A DNA stretch of 64,000 bases from Tateyamaria sp. syn59 (GTDB taxonomy: Bacteria > Pseudomonadota > Alphaproteobacteria > Rhodobacterales > Rhodobacteraceae): the NCBI RefSeq assembly GCF_007995245.1, contig NZ_VCBA01000006.1, positions 124,001 to 188,000 on the forward strand, written 5' to 3'. The notes under the pieces were generated by a model. That model worked only from the letters and a program-made list of their open reading frames with translations, had not been told where the DNA came from and did no database searches. Both the position numbers and the translations under genes were made by a program. Of the stretch, positions 1 to 8,388 are shown one piece after another (position 1 is the first letter of the stretch; each line of letters opens with the position of its first letter).

Positions 1-554
1 ACAAGCCGACACAGCGCGGTCTGATCGCGCATTTCACCGCGCTGCATGATTGTGCCGACATTCCGATCATCATTTACAACATCCCCGGCCGGTCGGTGAT
101 CGACATGACGCCTGACACGATGGCGGAGCTTGCCAAACTGCCGCGTATTGTGGGTGTGAAGGATGCGACCGGTGATCTGGCCCGCGTATGCGATCAGCGC
201 TTGGCCTGCGGTCCGGATTTCATCCAGTTGTCGGGTGAGGATGCGACGGCGCATGGGTTCAACGCCCAGGGCGGTATGGGTTGTATTTCCGTCACGGCCA
301 ACGCGGCGCCGAAGCTGCTGAGCCAGATGCAGGAGGCGTGTCTCGCCGGTGACTATGCCAAGGCGCTGGAGATCCAGGACAAGGTGATGCCGCTGCATAA
401 GGCGATCTTTACCGAGCCGGGGCTTGTTGGTGCGAAATATGCCATGTCGCGGTTGGGGCTGTGTTCGGACGAGGTGCGCTTGCCGCTGACCGGGCTTGCA
501 GATGAGACCAAGGCCAAGGTTGATGCGGCGTTGGAGTTTGCCGGGCTGATGTAA
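1..554 (+). CDS. dapA: 4-hydroxy-tetrahydrodipicolinate synthase, C-terminal part (cut by window edge)
   Basis: DapA condenses pyruvate with aspartate semialdehyde in the lysine/diaminopimelate pathway in the cytoplasm. The open frame runs in from the left edge (first full codon at position 3) and ends at TAA 552-554, so about 183 residues of a roughly 290-residue protein are present. [10 protein letters not shown] carries the active-site tyrosine region and [11 protein letters not shown] the Schiff-base lysine, both diagnostic of the DapA/NAL aldolase family. The [14 protein letters not shown] and [11 protein letters not shown] stretches fit DapA better than N-acetylneuraminate lyase. The start lies upstream of the window. 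A GC-rich hairpin pair follows the stop before the convergent soe operon. Confidence 0.93.
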   Translation, partial: KPTQRGLIAHFTALHDCADIPIIIYNIPGRSVIDMTPDTMAELAKLPRIVGVKDATGDLARVCDQRLACGPDFIQLSGEDATAHGFNAQGGMGCISVTANAAPKLLSQMQEACLAGDYAKALEIQDKVMPLHKAIFTEPGLVGAKYAMSRLGLCSDEVRLPLTGLADETKAKVDAALEFAGLM

Positions 555-558
555 AAGA

Positions 559-617
559 GGTGGGCAGATTGCCCACCCTATATGCCGCGTAACCGCAGGT
601 TGGGCAATCTGCCCACC
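559..617. repeat. Pair of GGTGGGCA/TGCCCACC palindromes between convergent genes
   Basis: Two near-identical short palindromes occur: GGTGGGCA-GAT-TGCCCACC at 559-577 and TGGGCA-ATC-TGCCCA at 601-615. They lie in opposite orientation between dapA (+) and soeC (-). There is no strong T-run, so they could be a bidirectional terminator or a REP-like repeat. They resemble in layout, but not in sequence, the other palindromes in this window. Confidence 0.6.
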
Positions 618-621
618 GTTA

Positions 622-1494
622 TCACCGTTTGCCGTAGTAGAGGCCGACCACGTGTTCGGCCTCCGCAAAGAACAGCCAGCGCGAGGCCAGAGTGCCTGCG
701 ACGTAGCTGACCACGGCCACAAGCGCGATCCAGTGCGAGAAGGGCAGCGCCAGCAGCAAGACCGGCAGCACAACCATCAGCACGAATGAGATCGTCCGCA
801 GCTTCATGCTGTGCTTGCGGCCCACGACGTACGCAAATTCCTTGAGCAGATAGTTGGTGCCTGTATGCGGCGGCTCGAACGCGCGGACGCTGCCGTTTGT
901 GCCGAGGCCCGTTGCGGTTGCGAGCGTCGTGCCCGAACCTTTGAGCGCGCCATCGCCTTGCATCCATAGCACCACCTGGATGACGCCCGATATGGCGATG
1001 AGGGCCATGGCCCACGTGACCTGGCCAGCGAGCAACGCGCCGCCTGCAAGCGAAAAGCTGAGGAACATGGCGGGGGTGAGGGGTGAGTTCCAGCGCGGGA
1101 TGGTTTTGAGCTGGGCGTAGATCATGGACGTCGTGAAGACGGTCATGAGTGAGAAGAACGACCCGATGACACCAAGAAGACCCCAGCGCTGGCCGAAGAA
1201 CACCAGCCCTGCGCCATAGAGCGCCATGAGGATCAGGGCGACGACCGCACAGATGCCCTCGCGGCTGAGCCAGGACGATTGCCACTGGGTGAACGCTTTG
1301 AATGCGCGTTCCGGGTGGCCCAAGTGGAAGGTGGAGGAGATCAGCCCGCCGACCGCGCAGAGATAGCCGATGACGAAGAACGCGAAGGCAGACCAACCGG
1401 TGACCGCCGGGTAGCCGAGGCCGAGGAAGGTCAGGAGGCCAAAGCCGATGCCGGAAAAGACCGTGAAGAAAATAACGGAGGGTGCGGGATGCAT
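622..1494 (-). CDS. soeC: SoeC/DmsC-type membrane anchor of sulfite dehydrogenase
   Basis: 290-residue polytopic protein of the DmsC/NrfD anchor family that would carry electrons from the SoeB iron-sulfur subunit to the quinone pool. About eight hydrophobic segments are visible. The family signatures TFHLGHPERAF with SSWLSREG (near residues 55-80) and RWLFFAEAEHVV (C-terminus) are present. Its ATG overlaps the soeB stop (ATGA at 1492-1495), so it is the last cistron of soeA-small ORF-soeB-soeC. Function as sulfite dehydrogenase anchor is inferred from the adjacent xsc/pta taurine genes, as in roseobacters where SoeABC oxidises sulfite released by Xsc. A DMSO or polysulfide reductase anchor is the alternative on sequence alone. 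Confidence 0.82.
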   Translation of the reverse strand: MHPAPSVIFFTVFSGIGFGLLTFLGLGYPAVTGWSAFAFFVIGYLCAVGGLISSTFHLGHPERAFKAFTQWQSSWLSREGICAVVALILMALYGAGLVFFGQRWGLLGVIGSFFSLMTVFTTSMIYAQLKTIPRWNSPLTPAMFLSFSLAGGALLAGQVTWAMALIAISGVIQVVLWMQGDGALKGSGTTLATATGLGTNGSVRAFEPPHTGTNYLLKEFAYVVGRKHSMKLRTISFVLMVVLPVLLLALPFSHWIALVAVVSYVAGTLASRWLFFAEAEHVVGLYYGKR

Positions 1495-2252
1495 CAGAGT
1501 TTCTCCAACGTCTTGTCGAGCCAGCCGAGGAAGCCAGTGGCTTCTTGTGCGACGGGTTCGAGGTAGGGGGCAAGGATGTCGATGTCGCCCGCGCCCTCGG
1601 ACAGCGTGTCCTTGGGACGGGGCGGCAGGTACTTGTTCACGGGCTTGGTGCCCTGTTCGGGCATCAGGTCCATGCCGCCGCGTTCGGCGGTGAGTTTCGA
1701 CACATTACTTTCGGGGTCCGCGAAGTCACCGAAGTGGCGCGCACCTGCGGGGCAGGTCCGCACGCAGGCGGGTTCGCGGTCTTCCTCGGGCAGGTTTTCG
1801 TTATAGATGCGGTCCACGCAGAGGGTGCATTTTTTCATCACCTTTTCCACCGCGTCCATTTCCCGCGCGCCATAGGGGCAGGCCCAGGCGCAGAGGCCAC
1901 AGCCGATGCAGTCCGACTCATTCACCAGTACGATGCCGTCTTCGGTGCGCTTGTAGCTGGCGCCCGTCGGGCAGACCGTGACGCAGGGCGCGTCCTCGCA
2001 ATGCAGGCAGGATTTGGGGAAGTGGATGAGTTGTGCTTCGCCTTGGCTTGGTTGCACCTCGTAGCTGTGGACGCGGTTGAGGAACGTGCCGGAAGGGTCG
2101 CTGCCATACGCATCCGTGTCTGCCAGCGGTGCGCCGTAGTTTTCGGTGTTCCAGCCTTTGCACGAGATCACGCAGGCGTGGCAGCCGACACAAGTATCCA
2201 GGTCGATGACGAGGCCGAGTTTGCGTTCGGTGGATTGGGGTAGGGTGGTCAT
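1494..2252 (-). CDS. soeB: SoeB-type 4Fe-4S electron-transfer subunit of sulfite dehydrogenase
   Basis: 252-residue DmsB-like ferredoxin subunit. Four cysteine clusters are visible: C21/24/27/31, C82/85/90/94, C115/118/121/125 and C142/145/163/167, enough for four [4Fe-4S] centres that pass electrons from the molybdenum subunit SoeA to the anchor SoeC. No signal peptide is present, which fits a cytoplasm-facing complex. The start ATG (2250-2252) overlaps the stop of the preceding small ORF, and the stop overlaps the soeC start, indicating translational coupling. The assignment to sulfite rather than DMSO chemistry rests on the operon's position beside the taurine genes. Confidence 0.85.
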   Translation of the reverse strand: MTTLPQSTERKLGLVIDLDTCVGCHACVISCKGWNTENYGAPLADTDAYGSDPSGTFLNRVHSYEVQPSQGEAQLIHFPKSCLHCEDAPCVTVCPTGASYKRTEDGIVLVNESDCIGCGLCAWACPYGAREMDAVEKVMKKCTLCVDRIYNENLPEEDREPACVRTCPAGARHFGDFADPESNVSKLTAERGGMDLMPEQGTKPVNKYLPPRPKDTLSEGAGDIDILAPYLEPVAQEATGFLGWLDKTLEKL

Positions 2253-2458
2253 GCGGTGGTCCTCACTGAGAGGGCAGGACTGGGGCTCTGCCCCAGACCC
2301 CGGGATTTTTTCGAAACAGGGAAGGCTGGACGGTCGTGCTTCATGCCGATGGGTTCGGCTTTTGACGCGTCCCAGTTGGCGATGAAGTAGATGAACGTAC
2401 CCACGGCGATGATAACGAAAGCCGCGATGGCGAGGAGGGTGCGCTGGATGGGGGTCAT
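2249..2458 (-). CDS. Small single-span membrane protein inside the soe operon
   Basis: 69-residue protein translated between soeA and soeB, overlapping both by ATGA junctions (stop of soeA at 2455-2457, start of soeB at 2250-2252). It has one hydrophobic segment (about residues 8-25, LLAIAAFVIIAVGTFIYF) followed by a short polar tail. The last ~20 residues are encoded by a copy of the GGGGCTCTGCCCC repeat found in intergenic regions elsewhere in this window. I do not recognise a family. The conserved coupling suggests an accessory or assembly subunit of the SoeABC complex, but this is inference. An upstream longer start would overlap soeA by over 120 bases and is unlikely. Confidence 0.65.
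   Translation of the reverse strand: MTPIQRTLLAIAAFVIIAVGTFIYFIANWDASKAEPIGMKHDRPAFPVSKKSRGLGQSPSPALSVRTTA
2280..2325 (-). repeat. Intergenic-type palindromic repeat (family A) captured in a coding region
   Basis: Contains GGGGCTCTGCCCC-AGACCCCG followed by GGATTTTTTCGAAACAGGG and AAGG. The first arm matches the copy at 48976 and the second matches copies at 29547 and (inverted) 41352. Unlike those copies, it lies inside the small soe ORF at its 3' end. Confidence 0.75.
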
Positions 2459-5277
2459 TTGCCGACCTTCCATGCCAGCTGCATTGGCCCTTTGCCCACC
2501 GGGGATTTGATCGGCCCCATCGCGGGTTGGCTTTCGCTGGGTGCGTCGGCCTTTTCGATGCGGACCTTGAGGTCGAACCACGCCGCCTGCCCCGTGATCG
2601 GGTCGGAGTTGGCCCAGCGGAGCCCGTCGCCCTTTGGTGGGAGCAGCTCGTGGATCAGGTGGTTCAGCAGGAAGCCCTTGGTCGCTTCTGGCGCGTTTTC
2701 GTCGAGCGCCCAGGCGCCTTTGCGCTTGCCGATCGCGTTCCAGGTCCAGACCGTGTTTTCATTGAGTGCGGCCATTTCGAGAACCGGCACGGTGATTTCG
2801 CCGTGGGGCGATGTGACTTTGGCCCAGTCGCCGTCGCTGAGGCTGTTTTCCCGCATCAGCTTGGTCGGCAGGTAGAGCGGGTTGTGGCCGTGGAGTTGCC
2901 GCAGCCATGCGTTCTGGCTGCCCCAGGAGTGGTACATCGCCATGGGGCGCTGGGTGAGTGCTGTGATCGGGTAGTCGTCGCAGTGGTTGTCGGGTGACGG
3001 GTCGTACCAGATCGGCAGCGGATCCATCGTTGCCTTGATCCGCTCGCGCAGGTGATCCGGGGGCTGGCGGTCGCCATGCCCTTCGGCTGCGAGTTGGAAG
3101 CGGCGCATGGGTTCCACGTAGAGCGTGAAGAGATAGGGTTGTGGGCTGTCGAAGAGGCCCATGCCCACGGCCCAGTCCTGGTACGCACTGTTCCAAGGTT
3201 TGTAGTAAAGCGCTTCGTCCGGGATATGCCCGACCCAGAAGCCGCCATTTTCGATGTAGTTGTCGAGTTGGCTTTCGTTGATGCCGCCACGCCCGTTTAC
3301 CAGGCCATCCTCGCCCATGCGCCAACCGGCGAGGGGGCCGATGCCCGGTTTGCGTTCGTGGTTGACGATGTAGTCGCCGTAGTCGGCATATTTCTGGCTG
3401 CCGTCGTCATTGGTGAAGCCGGGCAGGCCGAGTTTGGCGCCGAGCTCGCAGAGCACCGATTGGAAGCCGCGCACGTCGCGGTCGGGTTCGATCACTGGCC
3501 AGCGGATGGCGTCGGCGGCAGCGTCGGCCTCGCAAATGGGGCGGTCGAGCAGTGAGATGCAGTCGTGCCGTTCGAGGTAGGTTGTGTCGGGCAGGATCAG
3601 GTCGGCATAGGCGACCATTTCTGAGCTATACGCATCCGAATAGATGATGCGCGGAATAACGTAGTCGCCGTTGTCGTCCTTGTCGGTCAGCATGTCGATC
3701 ACACCGCGCGTGTTCATGGACGAGTTCCACGACATGTTCGCCATGTACATGAACAGCGTGTCGATCTTGTAAGGATCGCCCGCATAGGCGTTCGAGATCA
3801 CCATGTGCATCAGCCCGTGGGCGGACATGGGATTTTCCCAGCTGAACGCCTTGTCGATGCGGGCCGGGGTGCCGTCTTCCTTCAGGGCCAGATCATCAGG
3901 GCCGTGGACAAAGCCCAGGTGCGGGCCATCAAGAGGTTTGTCGGGCGTGGTGCCGCAGTGCGGTTTCGGGTGCGCCGTGGCGGGTTTCGGGTAGGGCGGT
4001 TTGAAGCGGAACCCGCCGGGAACTTCGACCGTGCCCAGCAGGATTTGTAGCACGTGAAGCGCGCGGCAGGTCTGGAAGCCGTTGGCGTGGGCCGAAATCC
4101 CGCGCATGGAGTGGAAGGAGACGGGGCGGCCTTGCATTGTCTTGTGCGTTTCGCCGCGGAAGTCGGTCCATTCCTGTTGCAGCTCGAACGCTCCGTCGAA
4201 GGCGACGCGGGCGATTTCGGCGGCCAGCGTGCGGATGCGTTTGGCGGAGATGCCGACGCGGTCTGCGACGGCCTCGGGCGCGTACTCGTCCGACAGGTAG
4301 CGTTCGGCCATATGCTGCATGACCGTGCGGTGGCTAATGCCTGCGTGGCGGTGGGTGGCGGTGAGGTCGGGTTTGACGCCTTTCTGGTCGAAGGGGGTCA
4401 GCTTGCCTGTGGCGCGGTCGATCACCAGTTCCTTGCCGTTGTCGTCGCGCAGGAGGAGGCCGAACTCCGGCGACTTCTCGTCGCCGTTGATCAGGCAGGG
4501 CGCGTTGGTGAATTGCGCCAGGTAGTTCACGTCGATCTTGCCCGCTTTCATCAGGCAGTGGACGAGGGACAGGATGAACAAGCCATCAGTGCCGGGGGTG
4601 ATGCCGACCCAGTCATCGGCCACCGCGTTGTAGCCTGTGCGGATCGGGTTCACGCCGATAACGCGCGCGCCGCGTGCCTTGATCTTGCCGATGCCCATCT
4701 TGATCGGGTTGCTGTCGTGGTCTTCGGCCACGCCGAACAGCATGAAGAGCTTGGTGTGATCCCAATCGGGCTGGCCGAATTCCCAGAACGCTCCCCCCAT
4801 CGTGTAGATGCCAGCGGCGGCCATGTTGACAGAGCAGAAACCGCCATGGGCCGCATAGTTGGGGGTGCCGAAATTCTGGGCAAAGAAGCTGGTGAAGCTT
4901 TGCGACTGGTCGCGGCCTGTGAAGAAGGCCAGCTTCGAGGGGTCGTCCTTGCGGATCGGGGCCAGCCAGTCGGTTGCGATCTGTAGCGCCTCGTCCCACT
5001 CGATTTCCTGGAATTCGCCAGAGCCGCGTTCGCCCACGCGCTTGAGCGGCTTGCGCAGGCGCGAGGGGGCGTTGACCTGCATGATGCCTGCCGATCCTTT
5101 GGCGCAGAGCACGCCCTGGTTCACCGGGTGGTCGCGGTTGCCCTCGATATAGGCGACCTTGCCGTCCTTCATATGCACGTTGATCCCGCAACGGCAGGCG
5201 CACATGTAGCAGGTGGTTTTGCGCACCTCGTCCGAGACATGGGGCGAGGTATTGATCTTAGGTTGCTGGAACGTCAT
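2455..5277 (-). CDS. soeA: SoeA-type molybdopterin catalytic subunit of cytoplasmic sulfite dehydrogenase
   Basis: 940-residue member of the DMSO-reductase/CISM molybdoenzyme family, likely oxidising sulfite to sulfate. The N-terminal [4Fe-4S] motif is C23-x2-C26-x3-C30 with C58. The HGGFCSVNM segment (residues 144-152) is the place where the Mo ligand is expected, apparently Cys148. There is no twin-arginine leader, so the enzyme should face the cytoplasm. This is as described for SoeA and unlike periplasmic DmsA. It is first in a four-gene operon with overlapping junctions. Placement next to the YeiH exporter, ackA, pta and xsc supports a role in removing sulfite made by Xsc. The precise substrate is not provable from sequence alone. 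Confidence 0.83.
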   Translation of the reverse strand: MTFQQPKINTSPHVSDEVRKTTCYMCACRCGINVHMKDGKVAYIEGNRDHPVNQGVLCAKGSAGIMQVNAPSRLRKPLKRVGERGSGEFQEIEWDEALQIATDWLAPIRKDDPSKLAFFTGRDQSQSFTSFFAQNFGTPNYAAHGGFCSVNMAAAGIYTMGGAFWEFGQPDWDHTKLFMLFGVAEDHDSNPIKMGIGKIKARGARVIGVNPIRTGYNAVADDWVGITPGTDGLFILSLVHCLMKAGKIDVNYLAQFTNAPCLINGDEKSPEFGLLLRDDNGKELVIDRATGKLTPFDQKGVKPDLTATHRHAGISHRTVMQHMAERYLSDEYAPEAVADRVGISAKRIRTLAAEIARVAFDGAFELQQEWTDFRGETHKTMQGRPVSFHSMRGISAHANGFQTCRALHVLQILLGTVEVPGGFRFKPPYPKPATAHPKPHCGTTPDKPLDGPHLGFVHGPDDLALKEDGTPARIDKAFSWENPMSAHGLMHMVISNAYAGDPYKIDTLFMYMANMSWNSSMNTRGVIDMLTDKDDNGDYVIPRIIYSDAYSSEMVAYADLILPDTTYLERHDCISLLDRPICEADAAADAIRWPVIEPDRDVRGFQSVLCELGAKLGLPGFTNDDGSQKYADYGDYIVNHERKPGIGPLAGWRMGEDGLVNGRGGINESQLDNYIENGGFWVGHIPDEALYYKPWNSAYQDWAVGMGLFDSPQPYLFTLYVEPMRRFQLAAEGHGDRQPPDHLRERIKATMDPLPIWYDPSPDNHCDDYPITALTQRPMAMYHSWGSQNAWLRQLHGHNPLYLPTKLMRENSLSDGDWAKVTSPHGEITVPVLEMAALNENTVWTWNAIGKRKGAWALDENAPEATKGFLLNHLIHELLPPKGDGLRWANSDPITGQAAWFDLKVRIEKADAPSESQPAMGPIKSPVGKGPMQLAWKVGK

Positions 5278-5300
5278 CTGGCCTCCCGTTTGCCTGTTTG

Positions 5301-6329
5301 TCAGGCTAAATAGTAAATCCCCGCAAGTATCAGCGCTGCGATGAACAGGGTTTCGGTGACAAGCAGCGCAATTGCGGCCCCTCCGACCGCGAGCACCCGC
5401 TTGAGGTTTGTTTTCATGCCGACCGCCGCGATCGCGATCAGGAGCATCCAGCGCGAGGCCTGGCTCATCAGATCGGTGACCGGGGTCGGGATCAGATTGA
5501 ACGAATTGAGTGTCGCGAGCGCCAGGAAGCCGATCACGAAGAGCGGCAGGAGCGGCGGACGTGCGCCGTCCTCGGGCGCTTCGGCGAAGGAGCGGATGAG
5601 GAGCGCGGCGATCAGGACCACAGGGGCCAGCATCGACACGCGGATCAGCTTGACCAGGGTCGCGGTGTCGCCTGCTTCCTCCGAGATGGAGAAGCCCGCG
5701 CCGACCACTTGAGCGACGTCATGGATGGTGGCGCCGAGGAAGATACCGCCCGACATGTCGTCCATGCCGAGTTGGGTGACGAGGATCGGGTAAGCGACCA
5801 TGGCGATGGTCGACAGGACGGTGACGCCCAGCACGGTGAAGATCAGCCGCTGTTCGGAGCGTTCGTCCTTGGGCAGGATGGCACTGATCGCAAGCGCGGC
5901 CGATGCGCCGCAGATGGCGACCGAGCCTGCGGTGAGGAAGGCGAACCGCCAGCCGTGGCCGAAGAAGCGCGCGATGAGCAGGCCGAAGCCGATGGTGGCG
6001 GCAACCCCGCCGATGACGAGCGCGACCAATTCGAGGCCCAGCCCCGCCATCAGTTCGAATGAGATACGCACGCCCAGAAACGCGATGCCAAGGCGCAGGA
6101 TGGTACGGGCGGCAAAGGCGATGCCCTCCACCGTCTTGCCCTCGTCCCCGAGGAACGCGACGGCAATGCCCAGCAACAGCGCCATAAGCATCGCGGGTGT
6201 ATCGTAGTGATCCGCCAGGAACTGCGCTGTTATCGCGACGATGATCGCGACCAGAACGCCGGGGAAGAGCACGCGGACGCGGTCGGGCAGGTCCTGAAAG
6301 AACGAGTTGGGGTTGCCGGTCGCCGTCAT
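5301..6329 (-). CDS. YeiH/UPF0324-family membrane protein, putative sulfate/sulfite exporter
   Basis: 342-residue polytopic protein with about ten hydrophobic segments and conserved FGHGWRFAFLTAGSVAICG and ATIHDVAQVVGAGF stretches typical of the YeiH/UPF0324 putative sulfate exporter family. Its ATG overlaps the ackA stop (ATGA at 6326-6329) and soeA follows 23 bases downstream, so it lies in one transcription unit between acetate kinase and sulfite dehydrogenase. Genes of this type in taurine clusters have been called tauZ and proposed to export the sulfonate-derived oxyanion. That role is by context; transport has not been shown by anything in the sequence. Confidence 0.8.
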   Translation of the reverse strand: MTATGNPNSFFQDLPDRVRVLFPGVLVAIIVAITAQFLADHYDTPAMLMALLLGIAVAFLGDEGKTVEGIAFAARTILRLGIAFLGVRISFELMAGLGLELVALVIGGVAATIGFGLLIARFFGHGWRFAFLTAGSVAICGASAALAISAILPKDERSEQRLIFTVLGVTVLSTIAMVAYPILVTQLGMDDMSGGIFLGATIHDVAQVVGAGFSISEEAGDTATLVKLIRVSMLAPVVLIAALLIRSFAEAPEDGARPPLLPLFVIGFLALATLNSFNLIPTPVTDLMSQASRWMLLIAIAAVGMKTNLKRVLAVGGAAIALLVTETLFIAALILAGIYYLA

Positions 6330-7396
6330 TGTGCGGCACCCGTCATCAATGCGCGCGCGTCTGTTGCGATTTGGCGTTCTTCGTCGGCTTTGACCACGTG
6401 TACAGGCACGTCGCCGAAAAGGTGCAGGTGCTCCATGATGCGGGTGCGGATAGGCACTGCGTTCTCACCGATGCCGCCGGTGAAGGCCACGGCGTCGAGA
6501 CCGCCCATCGCGACGATGGCCGAGCCTGCATGACGGGCGGCCCAGTAGCAGAAATGCTCGACTGCCAATTTCGCGCGGTCCGTATCGGCGCCGAGCAGCA
6601 GGCGCATGTCATTGCTGCCGCCAAGTCCTTTGAGCCCGCTTTCGTGGTTGAGCATGTGGGCCGCTTCGTCCGCGCCGTAAATCTCGGCCAGCCGCAAAAC
6701 AGCCATGCCGTCGATCGCGCCGGAGCGGGTGCCCATGGTCAGCCCATCAAGCGGGGAGTATCCCATGGAGGTGGCAACTGAGACGCCTTTTTGGATCGCG
6801 CAGAGTGACGCGCCGGAGCCGAGATGGAAGGCGAGCAGGCGGTTGGGCAGGTCAGAGCCGAATTGCGTGACGATCCATGCGTAGCTGAGGCCGTGGAAGC
6901 CATAGCGGCGAATGCCCATGGAGCGTGGCTCTTTCGGGAGGGCATAGGTCGTCGCGACCTCGGGCTGGTTCGCATGGAATGCCGTGCCGAAGCTGGCATA
7001 TTGCGGCAGTTCGGGCGCGAGCGTTTGCAGCGCGCGGATGCCTGCGAGGTTGTTGGGGTTGTGCAGGGGCGCCAGAGGCGTGGCCGCTTCGATCCCTGCA
7101 ATCACCGTGTCGTCCACCGCCACCGGGTCGACCAGTGATGTGCCACCATGCACCACGCGGTGCGCTGCCGCCGTCAGTTGATCCGGGGTGATCCCCTGCC
7201 GCGTGAGGCTGTCGAGGATTGTCGTCAGCGCCGCGTCATGGTCGGGTGCTGTGACGTTCTGATCTTCTTCGCCCAGTTTCAGATGAGCCAATGCGCCGCC
7301 AATGCCGCTCACTTGCCCTGCCATCACTTCTGTCAGATCGGGCTGAAACAGCGCGACCTTGATGGAGGAGGAGCCTGCGTTGACGACCAGGATCAT
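6326..7396 (-). CDS. ackA: Acetate kinase (short form)
   Basis: 356 residues, about 40 shorter than typical bacterial AckA. It interconverts acetyl phosphate and acetate with ATP/ADP, here presumably using acetyl phosphate made by Xsc. Visible signatures are the N-terminal LVVNAGSSSIKVALF phosphate-binding strand, AAHRVVHGG, GFHGLSYAWIV, FHLGSGASLCAI with TMGTRSGAIDG, and the C-terminal FTGGIGENA. All ASKHA-fold core motifs remain, so it is probably active despite its length. It overlaps pta upstream (ATGA) and the YeiH gene downstream (ATGA), meaning pta-ackA-yeiH are translationally coupled. The alternatives propionate or butyrate kinase are less likely given the xsc-pta context. Confidence 0.92.
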   Translation of the reverse strand: MILVVNAGSSSIKVALFQPDLTEVMAGQVSGIGGALAHLKLGEEDQNVTAPDHDAALTTILDSLTRQGITPDQLTAAAHRVVHGGTSLVDPVAVDDTVIAGIEAATPLAPLHNPNNLAGIRALQTLAPELPQYASFGTAFHANQPEVATTYALPKEPRSMGIRRYGFHGLSYAWIVTQFGSDLPNRLLAFHLGSGASLCAIQKGVSVATSMGYSPLDGLTMGTRSGAIDGMAVLRLAEIYGADEAAHMLNHESGLKGLGGSNDMRLLLGADTDRAKLAVEHFCYWAARHAGSAIVAMGGLDAVAFTGGIGENAVPIRTRIMEHLHLFGDVPVHVVKADEERQIATDARALMTGAAQ

Positions 7397-8322
7397 GCGG
7401 CGGCCATGATGGCCCCAAGGGCCACGGACGACAGGCGCGCCGCAGGTGGGTCGGCGCGCGAGGTCAGAAGGATCGGGACCTTGGCCCCCATGACGATGCC
7501 GCCTGCGCAGCCACCGGCCAAGTAGACAAAGGATTTGAAGAGTGCGTTGCCGGACACGATGTCGGGCACGATGATCGCGTCGGCTTTGCCCGCGACCGGG
7601 TCGTCGGTCATCTTCTTGGTCGCCACGGATTTAGGCGACATGATCAGGTCAAAGGCGAGGGGGCCGGAGAAATCGGCATCGGCGATGTTTTCGATGGCCC
7701 AATCGCGCAGAGCGCGTCCATCCATGGACGAGGGCACGCTTTCAATGGCGGATTCGGTTGCTGACAGGAAGGCGACCTTGGGCCGGGCATTGCCCAGCTT
7801 GTGCAGCAATTTGACCACCTCGGCCGTCGCGTCCTGGCGCGTGGCCATGTCGGGGGTCACGTTCACGGCAGCGTCCGAGATGGTGATCGAGCCGGTGCCG
7901 TCCGGCGTGGTGATGTGGAAGATGTGGACAAAGCGGCGGCCCGTGCGCAGGCCCGCATCGCGGGACACGGCAGCGCGCATGAACGCATCCGTATGGAGTT
8001 GGCCCTTCATCAGCACATCGGCGCGGCCCTCACCGCAGGCCAGTGCGGCGGCGGCGCCCGAGGCTGCTTCGCCCTCGGCTTCGATCAATTCGAAGCCTGA
8101 GATGTCCCAGTTCAGCTTCTCTGCTTCTGCCTCGATCATATGACGCTCACCGGTGAAGACCGGGATCATCATGTTGGCTTCGGTTGCTTCCTTGGCTGCC
8201 AGCATCGGCAGGGGCGCACCGGCGCGGGCAATCGCCACGCGGGGGCTGGCCGCTTTTTGCGCCATCTCGATGATGTGCGGGGGCGCGATGGCCTCGGCGT
8301 CGGACAGGAAGGATTGTGGCAA
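7393..8322 (-). CDS. pta: Phosphate acetyltransferase
   Basis: 309-residue PTA/PTB-family enzyme that converts acetyl phosphate from Xsc plus CoA to acetyl-CoA, feeding taurine carbon into central metabolism. The family signature is in the C-terminal half: FDLIMSPKSVA, ADAIIVPDIVSGNALFKSF and GGIVMGAKVPILLTSRAD. The short length and single-domain layout match the class I Pta often found beside xsc. Phosphate butyryltransferase is the alternative from family membership. It overlaps ackA by ATGA. A terminator-like hairpin separates it from xsc upstream, so its expression probably needs readthrough or an internal promoter. Confidence 0.88.
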   Translation of the reverse strand: MPQSFLSDAEAIAPPHIIEMAQKAASPRVAIARAGAPLPMLAAKEATEANMMIPVFTGERHMIEAEAEKLNWDISGFELIEAEGEAASGAAAALACGEGRADVLMKGQLHTDAFMRAAVSRDAGLRTGRRFVHIFHITTPDGTGSITISDAAVNVTPDMATRQDATAEVVKLLHKLGNARPKVAFLSATESAIESVPSSMDGRALRDWAIENIADADFSGPLAFDLIMSPKSVATKKMTDDPVAGKADAIIVPDIVSGNALFKSFVYLAGGCAGGIVMGAKVPILLTSRADPPAARLSSVALGAIMAAA

Positions 8323-8342
8323 GAGGCCGCCTTTCAGAAATG

Positions 8343-8375
8343 AAAAAGAGGGGACGGGCGTGTGCCCATCCCCTC
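8343..8375 (-). terminator. Rho-independent terminator/attenuator between xsc and pta
   Basis: On the minus strand a 12-bp stem with one mismatch (8348-8359 with 8364-8375, loop GTGT on the plus strand) is followed directly by five Ts (complement of AAAAA 8343-8347). It sits 13 bases after the xsc stop and about 20 bases before the pta start, so it could lower pta-ackA expression relative to xsc. Confidence 0.75.
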
Positions 8376-8388
8376 GGGTCTTGTGAGG

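Noticed and set aside
622-5277. DMSO reductase (dmsABC) as the identity of the soe operon
   Set aside because: The large subunit lacks a Tat signal and the operon is fused to xsc/pta/ackA; sulfite dehydrogenase explains the context better, though sequence alone cannot exclude it.
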